From NCBI RefSeq assembly GCF_023921225.1, contig NZ_CP071528.1:124001-188000 (forward strand): 64,000 nt of DNA, written 5' to 3'. Made by a program: the position numbers and the translations under genes. The notes beneath the pieces are model-generated. The model worked only from the letters and a program-made list of their open reading frames with translations, had not been told where the DNA came from and made no database searches. Source of the DNA: Legionella lytica (GTDB taxonomy: Bacteria > Pseudomonadota > Gammaproteobacteria > Legionellales > Legionellaceae). Shown piece after piece: positions 1 to 11,800 of the stretch. The stretch's first letter is position 1. Every line of letters begins with the position of its first letter.

Positions 1-403
1 TAGTGAGAAGAAGAATATATAGATTCATTAACCAGCAGATGTATTGAACTAGCAAGCTCGGTAACCGCAATTGTTAATTGTTACGACTCGCGTTTATAAA
101 TCTCTTGGATCGCACTCAGTGCATTTTTTTGGCTCAAATTAATTGCGACTATAATTTAACTTTGGGCTAGTGGGGCATTTGAACAGCGCTAAAGGGTTTG
201 CTTTTCCCTTTTCCATTAAATTTACTTTGAGTGTCGATATCACTTTTAAAGCTTGCTCCTAAGTAAACTCATTATGTGGCTACCTATCTAGAAGCTGTAT
301 TTTTCTTCAAAGGATTGTTTTTGCAACAGAGCCACATAGACTTCCTTTGTTTAATCAAGTTAATATTATTCCTTGTATCCGAACCCATGTGCTCACTACC
401 ATT
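1..403. other. Left-edge stretch, no gene supported
   Basis: No reading frame here has a convincing start, length or family. A short open frame on the minus strand (about 83 down to 1) has no start codon. The string around 173-187 (ggggcatttgaacagc) recurs with one change near 19412, so part of this may be debris of a shared element. Confidence 0.4.
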
Positions 404-706
404 ATGAAAATTCAATGCAAAGTATGCGCTAATAAAATGGAACCAATTATCAAGGTAGATAAACGATTAGTCACAACAGACATGCAGGTTTTTTATTGTA
501 GTTTGTGCGGAGCCGAATTATTTTCTACTGGTGGGATATTTCACAAGCCATTTTGGCAAAGAAAAAAATATGCATGGTACTTAGGACCACTCCACGGATG
601 GATCGAAGTTTGGGAATGGATTAAAACATTAGGTCTGAACAGATGGTGGGTTTTATTGCTTTTGTTAGGTATGTTTTCGATTTGGACTTTAATCCATTTT
701 TCATGA
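404..706 (+). CDS. Small zinc-ribbon membrane protein, hypothetical
   Basis: About 100 residues from the internal ATG at 404. An upstream in-frame ATG at 347 would add 19 residues of unlikely composition, so the later start is preferred. Two CxxC pairs (CKVC near the N-terminus, CSLC about 30 residues later) form a zinc-ribbon-like knuckle. A C-terminal hydrophobic stretch rich in Leu, Trp and Ile should be a single membrane helix. The zinc module would sit on the cytoplasmic or periplasmic face of the inner membrane. No family recognised and no function inferred. It lies just upstream of a DUF423 gene on the same strand. Confidence 0.55.
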   Translation: MKIQCKVCANKMEPIIKVDKRLVTTDMQVFYCSLCGAELFSTGGIFHKPFWQRKKYAWYLGPLHGWIEVWEWIKTLGLNRWWVLLLLLGMFSIWTLIHFS

Positions 707-766
707 CCTAGTGTACAAATCAAGATGCTCCATAGCCCCTTCAATCAAATTAGTATGTGGATAAAA

Positions 767-1156
767 ATGACTTCAATTTCAGAAATAGTAAAACGTTTTA
801 TAGCTGCTGGTGCATTGTTTGCTCTACTTGCCACCATTTTGGGAGCTTTTGCCACCCATGGTTTGCAGGGAACATTTAGTGTGGAGCAAATGAAAATCTT
901 CCAAACCGGGATTTTTTACCAGTTTGTACATAGTTTGTCGTTAATCATGATTGGTTTGTTTCTTATACATACTAATTTTAGGCTTGTGCGTTGGGCGGGG
1001 TATTTATTTTGTGTAGGTATTTTGCTCTTTTCAGGAAGTTTGTATTTACTATGTATCGTAAAGGTTAAACCTCTTGGAATAATTACTCCCATTGGTGGCA
1101 TTTGCTTTATTATGGGGTGGTTATCACTAATTCTGGGAGTATATAAGCATCCTTAA
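767..1156 (+). CDS. DUF423 family small integral membrane protein (YgdD-like)
   Basis: About 129 residues from ATG 767; in-frame ATGs at 725 and 755 are possible but add a poor leader. Four hydrophobic segments are visible. The pattern GAFATHGL near the first helix followed by FQTGIFYQFVHSLSL matches the conserved G-A-F-x-x-H-G-L and Y-x-x-x-H-x-L signatures of DUF423 (E. coli YgdD type) proteins. These are inner-membrane proteins of about 120-130 residues with no established biochemical role. Length and topology fit the family. It follows the zinc-ribbon gene by 60 bases and may be cotranscribed. Confidence 0.8.
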   Translation: MTSISEIVKRFIAAGALFALLATILGAFATHGLQGTFSVEQMKIFQTGIFYQFVHSLSLIMIGLFLIHTNFRLVRWAGYLFCVGILLFSGSLYLLCIVKVKPLGIITPIGGICFIMGWLSLILGVYKHP

Positions 1157-1232
1157 ATTTTGTCATTATCACACAGTGAAGCAATCCAGTGTTCTGTCTC
1201 CACTATGGGGTTATCTCTTCCTCTCAATGGTT

Positions 1233-1284
1233 TTATTGATTAGCGCATCGTGCTTGATGGTATAAAACCAGAAGATGCGTTCAT
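1233..1284 (-). pseudogene. 3' remnant of a paralog of the neighbouring small exported protein
   Basis: Read on the minus strand, this segment ends VLYHQARCANQ-stop, nearly identical to the end of the intact gene at 1463-1810 (VSYHQAGCPNQ-stop). The DNA matches too, including the TTATTGATTAG stop context, with a small indel upstream that breaks the frame. Nothing upstream keeps homology that I can see. The 306-base gap 1157-1462 therefore holds the tail of a decayed tandem duplicate and otherwise nothing recognisable. Confidence 0.6.
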
Positions 1285-1462
1285 TATGGAAATGGCCTGT
1301 GAAGGGCCAAAGCCAACAGCACAGTGAATTTCTTAAGAAGTTCAAGCTCTAGGAGTACATCAGAATTCCTAGATTCGTTGTTAATAACAAAGGAAAATAA
1401 TTCAAGAATTTTGTACCTAAAATTCCTGAATTGCATGCCATTATGTTCCCACAATGGGCAGA

Positions 1463-1810
1463 TTATTGATTAGGACAACCCGCTTGATGGTATGAAACTA
1501 GAGCGTTATAAATAGCTTCATAGTTTGCAAAAGCAGTTCTATTGAATTTAATGTCATCAAATACAGCATTAGTCCGAGTACAATCGCCCATCTCAGTAAT
1601 ATTAGAGTGATCTCCATTCGCTTTTTTGTAAGAAATATAAGTAGTGCCACAATGCAAATGAGGTCGCTTTTTTGCGCCATTACCTAAGAACTCTTGATTG
1701 TCACAAAACGTCTTTTTAAAGTTGATACTGAAATAAGCATTACCTGCAAATGAAACTCCTGAAAGAGTGGTGAATAGGCATAAAGCCGCTGCTGATATTA
1801 TTTTCATCAT
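1463..1810 (-). CDS. Small exported protein, hypothetical
   Basis: 115 residues with a clear signal peptide (MMKIISAAALCLFTTLSG, cleavage probably after VSFA near residue 22). The mature part has four cysteines spread through the chain, suggesting disulfide bonds, and a C-terminal CPNQ. It should be periplasmic or secreted. No domain recognised. A decayed second copy of its 3' end lies 180 bases downstream, so the gene was once duplicated. Function unknown. Confidence 0.7.
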   Translation of the reverse strand: MMKIISAAALCLFTTLSGVSFAGNAYFSINFKKTFCDNQEFLGNGAKKRPHLHCGTTYISYKKANGDHSNITEMGDCTRTNAVFDDIKFNRTAFANYEAIYNALVSYHQAGCPNQ

Positions 1811-1943
1811 AAAACCTTAAAAAAATACTTGGGGTTGAAATATAACACGATTTGAATAATATTCAATATTTTAAGCTTAGAAAATACAAATAGGATAAAT
1901 TTTCATTAATATTCAATGGCTTTTTGATTCAATTGAATACTAA

Positions 1944-1972
1944 TTGATCGTTAATGGTCCATTTGATATAAT
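1944..1972 (+). promoter_or_regulatory. Sigma-70-type promoter for the 2037 gene
   Basis: TTGATC at 1944-1949 and a perfect TATAAT at 1967-1972 are separated by 17 bases, about 60 bases before the probable start codon. This is a near-consensus vegetative promoter, seen directly in sequence. Confidence 0.6.
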
Positions 1973-2036
1973 TGATGCATTTTTAACCAATGCATATTGA
2001 AAAATAAACTATTTTTTAATATGAATGAGACTTCAT

Positions 2037-2903
2037 ATGAACGGCAAAATAGAACTCTACCTACCTCCAATAAATCAGAAAAAAAGAAAGCAACCCGAGG
2101 CTACGCCTAACGAATATTATGTAGGTGATGCAAGTTGGCATGAAATGAAAGTGTACATTTTCACGGCACTAAAAAGTAAATATCCCGAATATTTTATTGA
2201 TGACCAACCTAATTACGTCAAAATAGGCGAGGAATTAAAAAATAATCCCCTTAAAGCAAAAGCTGCTCGAGAAATTTTTATCTCTTATTTTAAATTTCCG
2301 TACAAATCTACTTATAAAACTTCGAATACAGACTATCCATACATGATGCAGCTTATCGAAGAATTTGGTAGTCAAATTACTGCTCATGGAGTAGAAGAAT
2401 CTAAAGGTGGGATGTATAATTTATTAATGATGGCTGTGAGTAATAAAGTTTGTGTTCCTCAGTCATATTGGGGGTCTTTGATTCCAGGACTACCAAATAT
2501 ATCTCCTGTTTCTCATGGGCCTTTTTATGTTATTTATGAAACACCTTTTTATGAGCAGCAAAGCTATCCCCACAATCCGCTATTTGCTGAAATTGCCTAT
2601 ATTCTTGTGCCTTTCGAGTTAAATAAAACCTTTTTATGTGAGGCAATGGAGAAAATGGTAGCGCTTGAATTAACAACAGAATCAGTAAAAGCACTGTTTA
2701 TTTCGAAACTGAGAAGTTATGAAGAGTTTTATGGAGAATTAAAAAATAAAAAGGAATCTAGAAAAGTATTCGTTAATTCGTTTGCGGCACCACTAAGTTG
2801 GATGTCTACTACAAACAGTGATTCAAGTGATGAAATCGAACTCGCTCAAGGAATATTATCTGATGAAGATGAGGATTCTTTGGACTGGTTGTTAGTACCT
2901 TGA
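2037..2903 (+). CDS. Hypothetical protein, candidate Dot/Icm effector
   Basis: About 288 residues from ATG 2037 (an in-frame ATG at 2025 adds four residues). No signal peptide, membrane segment or known domain. The C-terminus is strongly acidic and Ser/Asp/Glu-rich (SDEDEDSLDW near the end), the kind of E-block tail found on many Legionella type IVB substrates. It sits alone behind its own good promoter, as effector genes often do. The effector call rests only on tail composition and setting; the biochemical function is unknown. Confidence 0.65.
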   Translation: MNGKIELYLPPINQKKRKQPEATPNEYYVGDASWHEMKVYIFTALKSKYPEYFIDDQPNYVKIGEELKNNPLKAKAAREIFISYFKFPYKSTYKTSNTDYPYMMQLIEEFGSQITAHGVEESKGGMYNLLMMAVSNKVCVPQSYWGSLIPGLPNISPVSHGPFYVIYETPFYEQQSYPHNPLFAEIAYILVPFELNKTFLCEAMEKMVALELTTESVKALFISKLRSYEEFYGELKNKKESRKVFVNSFAAPLSWMSTTNSDSSDEIELAQGILSDEDEDSLDWLLVP

Positions 2904-3022
2904 TTTGAGTTGCTTTCCTATTAAACATCATAGAGCAGTCTTATTGTCGCTTGATCCTAACTGAAAAAGCAACAGATAAGCCTGCTTTCTAGTCGTTAAG
3001 CCTTTCGAGCCTCGTTATTCTT

Positions 3023-5644
3023 TTACAACTTAGCTAAAGACATATTATTGGGTTTGATTGATTCTGCAACGATGGGTTCTAAGACTTTAAAAAAACCGTA
3101 TAAGTGTTTCTGGGATTCAGGCAATAATCGAGTTAATTTGTCACGATTTTCTTTATCGCTCCCAGAAAATACTGTTGGTACTGCGCGATAATGTGCTTGC
3201 GGTTCTGAGTCGGGTTCTATCCCATTAAATTTGTTGAATAAATGGTGTGCCAGTGTTTTGCTGGGGCTCAGGTTTTTATCCGGAGTATTATCCTTCGCTT
3301 GAGTGTTTTCTTGAATATAATATGCCATGCCATTTTGATGAATAATGATGTCATTTCCATAAAGCGCACGTATCACCCTCAGCACAAACTTATCTATACT
3401 TTCAGAACGGTTTTTGGGAAAAAATTTATTTAGCTCTGAGACAAAGTTATAACTTCTTTTGTTAAGCGTAAATCCGACGACGACAACTTTGTGTTCCAAA
3501 CCAAGACTTAAGGCGCCCCGAAACATTAAAAACTGCATTAATCCTTGGGGCGTATTATCTCGTTGGTCTTTGGAGTCCCCTTTCGAAGATGCATTGGTAG
3601 ATGCGGAATTAGCCTTTGCAGCAAGCACATAATGCCAAATAATGATAGGTTGCTTTCCTGGTAGAACAAGCAGTTCATGCACTGTCCCTGCGATTAATTC
3701 GTTCACTGTAATACGCTGGCCACCAACAAGAATAGACGATTTTTTATGTACTAATTCGACAAACTTATTGTCTCCTGAGATATCCTTATTAAATGAAAAT
3801 CGTACCTGGCTGGTTTGGATCAGATTCCAAAACTCATCCGAGGTGGATGATGAAGGAAGAAGCTGATAAAATTTTTCTCGTTCAGCCGCGGACATTAAGG
3901 CTAGAAACGTGGTTTTTTTCACAGGCGACAAAGTGCATTTAAATCTTTTTTCAATCAAAGCACACCAGAGTTCATCCGCATCTGAACGGGATAGTATGCT
4001 CGATTTAGCAGCAATTGCTGCTGAAAATTCTAATTTATCGTGCTCAGTAATTAATGAATCAAAGCTTGCTTCGACCAATGACGAAAACATAGATTTTTCT
4101 GTGTCACTAAGTAAGGCCGCGGATTTAAATACTGTCTCAAATTTAGTGGGTTGGCGATCACTATAGTAGGTGAAAAATGTGGAGTTAATTTGTGTGTCGG
4201 TTGCCTTTAGAGAAATACTAGTCACGCCTGTTTCTTTATTGCTGAGCGAGGGTTGAAGTGAGGGTTTGAAGTAGCTCCACATTTTATGTAGCGAAGTGCA
4301 CTGTTCTAAATGTTCAGGGGTCATCCAGTTTATTTTGTTATAAATAGTTTCATAAAGAGTTTCTAATCTATAAGGACTGTACGCATCAGAACGGCTAAAC
4401 CCATGGGCTAATAAAGTACCTAAACAATCAGCTAAATTATTGCGGATTACGTGGCCAAGTAATGTATCTTCGTGTTCAAGATCAAGCTGGTCGGGATGGA
4501 TTGGCGTATGGCTTATTAACCAATCAAACTCTTTTATGGGCATGATAGCTAACTGAGGAATTACACCGATTAATTTCAAGTGTCCATCAGTCATGCGCTT
4601 AAAAAATGGGTACTTAGGGAGAGGATTACCTTCATGATCGCAATTACACCGACACGGAGGTGTCCTATCAGCATTACAATCATCATCACAATTACTGCGA
4701 TGTATTGTTTCTAGAACAGATTCATCATCTTTTATTAGTTCGTAATTTTGCCGAATACTGGCATCATATACTTCAAAAGGTCTTTTACCAAAGCTATCAA
4801 GTAAACTGACGACTTTAGAGGTTTTGTGACGCACTAAATAAAATTGCTGATTTTCTCGTTCGACGGTGAAATGAGCTTGGATTTTTGACGGAGGTACCAA
4901 TTTTCCTAGTTCGGAAACAAAAGAGGAAACCATGGTGCTGTCTCTATAAGTCCGAACTAAGTGAAAGATCCGGTTTATTTGTTCATTCGGTTTCCCCACA
5001 GAAAATGTACGCTCTTCTAGAACAGTATGGGTAAAATTTAGCGTGGGATTTTGCATAAACTCTGCAATACACTCTAAATCTTTAACTAGTTTTGTTGCCT
5101 GAGGTATTTTATTTTTTAGGATTCGAATAAACACATAAAAAGCATCTAGGGTATGCAAAACAATAGCCTCTTCCTGTGCACCACCGACACAAAATAGACC
5201 TCCACCATTAAAACTATACTGTTCCTTGCTAATATTATTTTCTTCCAGCAAGGTTGTGCACCATCGCATGAAGTTTCTTTTTTTCTCACCTTTCATCGTT
5301 GTTCGAAGTGATACTCTAATGATTGGATTTGTAGTTGGCGCTAAGCCTGAGGTTGAGTTTGAATACAGTTCAATAGCGAGATCACGTAGGTTAAATGAAG
5401 GTTCATTTTCTATTCTAAATCGCACAAAATGGGCTAATGATAAATTAGGAATTAATTCAATTTCAGGAGTAGCTTGATGGCGTAGTGTACCATTTCTTGT
5501 CACAAAATGAGTTAAGGGTAAATCAGGATCTAAGTCAGGAACTAAATCACGCGTAAAAGTGATTCCGTAGTGTAAGGAGCCTCTTTTTCTCGACTGCTCA
5601 TCTACAGGATTAAAAAAATTATCCATTCTATAGATTTTTGGCAT
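3023..5644 (-). CDS. Large hypothetical protein with cysteine cluster, candidate effector
   Basis: 873 residues from the ATG at 5644, preferred over the ORF start at 5680 because GAGGTAGAACC gives a well-placed ribosome binding site. A striking cysteine-rich knot lies at about residues 319-335 (CDDDC then CRCNC then DHEG), six cysteines in 17 residues, possibly a metal site. Just after it, about residues 389-416 (EDTLLGHVIRNNLADCLGTL) resemble a single ankyrin-like helix pair. No catalytic domain recognised. It diverges from the giant OTU gene across about 200 bases; both look like host-directed proteins. Function unknown. Confidence 0.7.
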   Translation of the reverse strand: MPKIYRMDNFFNPVDEQSRKRGSLHYGITFTRDLVPDLDPDLPLTHFVTRNGTLRHQATPEIELIPNLSLAHFVRFRIENEPSFNLRDLAIELYSNSTSGLAPTTNPIIRVSLRTTMKGEKKRNFMRWCTTLLEENNISKEQYSFNGGGLFCVGGAQEEAIVLHTLDAFYVFIRILKNKIPQATKLVKDLECIAEFMQNPTLNFTHTVLEERTFSVGKPNEQINRIFHLVRTYRDSTMVSSFVSELGKLVPPSKIQAHFTVERENQQFYLVRHKTSKVVSLLDSFGKRPFEVYDASIRQNYELIKDDESVLETIHRSNCDDDCNADRTPPCRCNCDHEGNPLPKYPFFKRMTDGHLKLIGVIPQLAIMPIKEFDWLISHTPIHPDQLDLEHEDTLLGHVIRNNLADCLGTLLAHGFSRSDAYSPYRLETLYETIYNKINWMTPEHLEQCTSLHKMWSYFKPSLQPSLSNKETGVTSISLKATDTQINSTFFTYYSDRQPTKFETVFKSAALLSDTEKSMFSSLVEASFDSLITEHDKLEFSAAIAAKSSILSRSDADELWCALIEKRFKCTLSPVKKTTFLALMSAAEREKFYQLLPSSSTSDEFWNLIQTSQVRFSFNKDISGDNKFVELVHKKSSILVGGQRITVNELIAGTVHELLVLPGKQPIIIWHYVLAAKANSASTNASSKGDSKDQRDNTPQGLMQFLMFRGALSLGLEHKVVVVGFTLNKRSYNFVSELNKFFPKNRSESIDKFVLRVIRALYGNDIIIHQNGMAYYIQENTQAKDNTPDKNLSPSKTLAHHLFNKFNGIEPDSEPQAHYRAVPTVFSGSDKENRDKLTRLLPESQKHLYGFFKVLEPIVAESIKPNNMSLAKL

Positions 5645-5846
5645 GGTTCTACCTCGATTACTTGAAGCATTATTGTACATTGGTGATGTTTTTAGGTCAA
5701 TGTTTGCGCTTTTTTGCTCAAAATATAAAGCTTATCCCCGTAAAATTTACGGATGTACGTATTAAGAGCAAGTGAATAAAATGAGTGCAGTTATTGGTTT
5801 AATGAACACTATTAAGCCTGCTTTATAATCAAATTTAGGAGTTTTC

Positions 5847-8800
5847 ATGCCCCGTTCATTATCGCTGAAAGAAAAAGACTATTATTCGTATATTACTGAT
5901 AGGGGAGGGCCTTCTTCCCACTCGCTTTGGGGATTTGAAGCTACCTATAATCAAGAGCCTGAGTTTTTCATTTATTATGATGCTTATCTTTTATCTACGT
6001 ACCATTTCAACAAAAGAACACTGGATTTAAACAATCAAGAGCATGTTGATCTACTTTGTTTTTGCGCTGATAAAATTTTTAACTACGATCAAAGCCAATG
6101 GCACACATTAGAGGTGTCTGAGCAGATAAAAATAATGCAACTTATGGATCTTTATTATCAAAAAGAAAAAGCGCCTTCAAGCACAAGTAGTGATATTAAA
6201 TTGGCGTTGAATGCGGGTGCTGCCGCGGTAACTTTTGCTTCAGGTCCTGGAACTATATTTTCTAATTTGGTATTGGGACTCCGAGTTGCAGGAATGAGTC
6301 CAAGCACTAGTTCGGAAGGGGGGAAACCACCTAGTGGTTTATTTGAGAATTTTAGTGAAGCAGCGCTATTTAGGATTAACTCGGAACTATTAACTAATTC
6401 TCATATGCAACATGCATTAATTGCACAAAGAACCATGGCCAATCACTTAAAATCTAATTCTCCTGGCCTTGAAGCGCCAGCCCCTCAATTGGAGCCTCAA
6501 TCTGCAAAAGTTAAAACAACACCTAAAAAAACAGCTGCTACAGACGGTGCTAAAGCACAAAAACGTGGTGGTTCTGAACGGAGTGTTGCTCAAGCTCCTC
6601 CTTATAAATACCATCCGGAACAGAATAGTAAACCTAAAAAAGCGTCGACATCGCGACGACCACCTTACGCCCTTGGCGAAGATGCAGCTCCTCAGCCTAT
6701 AAGTAAAGCCACTCAGCCGCCAATGGATGAGGGGAAATCAATGGATGTTCCTGCTGAAGTACATGAACTAGAGCAGGAGTTTAATGAGCTATCAGGTTCT
6801 ATTGCTCAAGATATAAGTCCAGAAATTATTGCTGTTCTGGAGAAGGAGTGTGAGCGTTATCACAATGTAGGTAGCGCAGGCAGTGCTATGTCGCAAAAAG
6901 CGCTTCCTAAATTGGGGAAAGAAGGAAAGCAGCCGCTGAAATCCATACCGCAGAAACTCTTAGATGTAGCTCAAAGTTTAGCCACAGCAGCTTATAAATT
7001 CCAGCAAATCAACGAGGCAGATTATCATTTTCGACAGGTAAAGCAAAATTTTGCAACTCAGCTGCAAAGAGCTCAAGAACAGTACAAACTCTCATTAGAT
7101 ATAGAAAAATACAGTTCAAGTCGATACTCCATATCGGAATTGCAACAGGGTTTTGCGCACGCGCTTAACCTCAGCGCCTTTAACTTATTTAAAGCGGGGA
7201 GTTTTTATTATAGGCAATTACTAGACAGTGTTGCTAAACTGCGGCAAAAAATTAGTGAGCATAAGAAAAATAGCGATCATTATTCAACTCAGATTTCCTC
7301 GCATGCACAAAAGCAGCAGAATATTGTTGCTCGAATTAGCAAAGTAACTCATGACAAATCCTTAGCCTATGCACAACAAATGGCGGGAATACTCTCTTCA
7401 TTTGCTCCTGAGCCTGCTCAACCTGTTTTTAAAATCGCAGAAGCAATTACGGGTATATTTGCCAGTAAAGATCGAGTGAACGCAGAGAAAAAAATTGCTA
7501 GAGGGCAGAATAATATTAACCGATTATCTCTTCTAATCGATGGATATAAGGCATTAATTCAACATGCTACCCAGAACGTGGATGCTTGCCAATCTCGCAT
7601 TGATGCGCAAAATAATTGGTTACTTGCAAATCCTGATTCGATACATCCTCAGAATTATAGAGATTTCATACAAAGCCGAAGACAGGAACAATTAGAAAGA
7701 AAATCTACACTTGAACAACAATTAAAAGACCAGAAATTAGAAAAAAAGCGATTAGAAGATGAGCGTTCTGAATTGCAACAGCCACTGAAAAAGAAATCAT
7801 CGAAAGAGAAACATAAATCCTCAAATAAAGGTGATACAACAGTGCAAAAAGCGCTATCCGACCTGTTTTATGGAGGATACTCTCGCTCCGAAGGAAAAAA
7901 AGATGCTCATTCGATAGATATTGCTCAATTGACCCAAAAAATAGAACTTTTGGATGCGGAAAGTTCTGGTTTAGAAGAAGCCATTGTCGCCTGCAGTGAT
8001 AATATAGTCTTCCTGGATTCTTTGGATGCAGTGAGAAAAAAAACAGATCGATTAGACAATTGGTATGCTGATTACAGAGGTGAATTAACAGCAGAGCAGT
8101 ATGAGGCATTAAGCTCTGAACAAAAAGCTGAGCTTGAGAAACGACGTCTGCGATTGATTCAAGCAGAGAAGAACAAGAAAATTTCTACTGAAATCATGCA
8201 AGATTATGAGACCCGCATGAAAACAATCGGCATGTTTTTTAGCAGCACTGATTTGTTGTTGCATAGTCTTGAGCCTTGGGTTGGTACTAAACCTCAAACA
8301 GTGGTTTCTGCCATTTCTCTTGCTTATGAAACTTATGAACGCGTAACTCTTGTTTCCACCTTTATCAGCAAGCAGGTAGCGCAAATATCAAGCTCATTTA
8401 CTCCTGGAGAATATTTAGAAGAAACTGGTGGTATTTTGCAATTAATGACAACAATAATTAATCCATCCATTTTATCTGTCGCAAAAATTGTTCAATATGT
8501 GGTGAATGTGTCAGGCATTATGCCCACACCATTGCAAATTACGCTACGTGCAATAGAGCAGGTGTCTGATTCATTAACGAAGCAGTTGCATATAGGATTC
8601 AAAGAAATCCGGGAGCAAAATGAAGAGCTGCGAGCGTTAATCCTCAAAATAGAGCATACCTCGAATAAAACCAATCGTGATTTAAAAACAATGATCCTTG
8701 AATCACGTGATTTGGCAACCCGACATAATCAGCAAATACAAAGCGCCCTTGGGCAAATAAGCACACAATTAGATGGCCAAACTGTTAGTGCTTATAAGAC

Positions 8801-11800
8801 GTATGTTAATGATGTAGATAGCAAAATTAGAAAAGTTCGCAGTAAAGCATTATCTACTCATAATTTTATGGGGGCCAATAAAAACTTACTCGCTGGCTAC
8901 ATTCAATCTGTGCTCGTACAGCTTGAAAAAACACAGCATAGGGCTGAAGATAAATATGCTGCGGACAGTTTACAACGCATGAATAATTATGCTGATTTTT
9001 ATCCCTATTTCATTGAGCATGATGGGCAGGCCCCATTAGTTAATATTCGAGCTTATCTTAGTGCGGTAGCAACAAGCGGTGCCATCTTATCTCAATTTAG
9101 CCGTGCACATGCGCCCGATGATTCGCTTCCACAAGAGTTTCAACTGGAGGAGCTTATTATTCCTGAGCTCGACAAGTTAAAACAATACGGCACAAGTTTA
9201 TATTCATCAATGGTGCAGCAACGTGATAAAATATGGCAAACTTTGTCCAAAGTGCAAATTGAAGCGCAAAAGAATTACAAGCAAATATCTACCGAGCTAA
9301 TGCAAGGTTTAGAGGATTGGCGCTCAAAAATAAAGCCAGCACGTGAGCCGAGCACTTTAGATCAGCTAAATCAGTTAAAAGAGAGAATGTTAGTAAGCGA
9401 GTTTGTTGGTAGTGGCAAATTTGATCTGCTCAGAACATTAAATACGTCACTTAGTGCACAAGGAGATATTCCAACAGGATTATTTAAATCATTATGTGGC
9501 AAGATGGCAGCTGTTCATACCGGTTATACAGTACTTAATGCAGCCCTAATTGGTATCACTTGTGCATTTCCATTATTTTTGGCAATTTCGGCTCCTGTGG
9601 CAATTGCAAGTAATGCGCAATGTATTGGGGTCTACGGCGATGCACTTAATCTGTTAAATGAATTAAAAGGAGAGAATTTTAATATTTATCGCTTAATTGG
9701 CCAGGCAAAGCAATTTACTGATTTTCTTGGCAGGCATGGTGATTTGGTTGCTTACTTGGATGAACACAATAAATTGGTGGTTCAGGTAATGGACGGTGTG
9801 TCTTATTCAAAAATAAAGAACTTAAAAGTGTCCGAATTACGGCAACTAAATCAAGCACCACTTTATCCGCATATTAAAGCGCCATTAAAAATTGTAATTA
9901 CAAATCAAGCTGTTGATTTTGAAGAATATATTGATTCAGATGGCGATTTAGAACGTATGCCTGTGCGAAAGTCTACCGTCAAAGTATATCTCAATCAGAT
10001 TGAAATAAAATCAATTCCTGAATTGCCATACAGAGCATCTTATCTCATGGATTACGACAAGGTCACACGTGCGCATATAATCCACTATTTTAACCTTATC
10101 GAGGAAACAAAGAAAAATCCTGCATCTGAATACGCCGTTATCTATTCATCTCAAGAGCTTAATAAGGAACTCATTCCATTACGTTTTTCTAAAGAATATT
10201 TAAAGCATTTAGAGCAAAATGTACTAATTTCGGAGTTTCGTAAAACAGAGCAGTTAGGTTCAGGAACGATATCCATTACCTATAGCTTGGGGGTAATTCC
10301 TGATGAATATGGAGTTGCGCAAACGAATATAATTTTAAATTATAACTTTACTACTCAGGAGCGACACACGGTATCAATATGTCATATTCCCGTAGCTCGC
10401 TTCGATAATAAAGTCGTCCATAGTTTTAGTAAATTAACCATTAACCATAATGGGTTGTATGAAACACAAATAAATTATAATGAATTTTTACTCTTTGTAA
10501 TGCACGGAACACCAGACGGGGCTGGTTTGGCAGCCAAGGGAAGTATTGATTTCAATGGACAGAGGATTATAGGAGCGGTTGAATTGCCCTTTGTTGGTTT
10601 AGAGTTCATTCTCAGCACGCTTAGAAATAAAGTTTTTTATTATCAATTAGACCGTTATGATGAGTTAACCAGTAACGCGTTTTATAAGTTCGATGGTACT
10701 GCAAATACACAAATTCATTCCTTTATTCAGGACGATTTAGTCTATTGGCCCGGAGAAGGGGCTTCGTTGCAGCAAAACCAGAATATTGATCCGAACATGA
10801 TAAGCAACCTAATGAATAAGGATGCAATCGTACAGTGCTTCAAAAAACTCTATACTATATTTGAACATGGAGCAGTTCACCTGCAATTAGCCTTCAATTT
10901 GGATGTAAAATCAGCAGAATGGCTCATGGAAAAATATGTCATGGAACATCCGGATAAACTAAAAGCATTAGCGCAAAAACATTTTGATCGGTTTTATCAT
11001 TTATTCGAACAATTAACCGCGGAATCATTTATCCGTAATTCGAATACTCTCAGCGATGCTTTTGCACCCTATTTAGGTGGTGAAAACAGATTAAGGGAAA
11101 CATTAGCGCAAGAATTAAGTACCTTGAATACCTATATTGAAGAGGTATCAAATTTTACTCTCAATTTTCCTCCATTAAGGCCGAAAGCAAGCCAATCCTA
11201 TTCAGCAAGCAGTCAACGAAGCGATACCTGGGATTATTCTGCCGGGTTTGGTTTATTTTCATCTACATTCAAATCCATCGAAGACCCCCGGCGTAGTTTA
11301 ACCAAAGTGATTCAACCACTTGGGCTTAAGATTACCGATGTCAAATCTGATGGCAATTGCTTTTTCCATGCAGTAAGCCATCAAATGATAAGCCGAGGCC
11401 TGATGACTTACACTCATACGGAACTTAGAGCGGAAGCGTTAAATTGGATGCTTACTCACGAAGAACAATATGCTTTTATTGTTCATCTCTCAGAAGAAAC
11501 AGCAGAAATGGCTATAAATCGATACATCGATGAACATTTACGCTCAGGAACATGGGCTGATCATAATATGGTTCAAGCACTTGCTTTGGCATGTAATCTC
11601 AACATGGTTATTATTCGCCCGAATGGAGATATTACAGTCATTAAGGCTGCTGATGAGGGGGAAATCATTTATCTGGGATTTTTCCCCGAGCAACATTACG
11701 TTTCATTGTCTGGAAACTATCCCCATGAATCATTAATTAATGCAGTGGAGTTAGCTGAAGTCATTAATATTGAAGGTGCTAGACAGTATAGGCGTGCTCA

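Noticed and set aside
173..190. Short string shared with 19412 as a possible insertion-sequence end
   Set aside because: Only about 16 bases match and no open frame or repeat partner supports an element.
7705..8674. Three minus-strand ORFs of 60-134 codons inside the OTU giant
   Set aside because: Antisense shadows of the coding frame; no ribosome site and no family.
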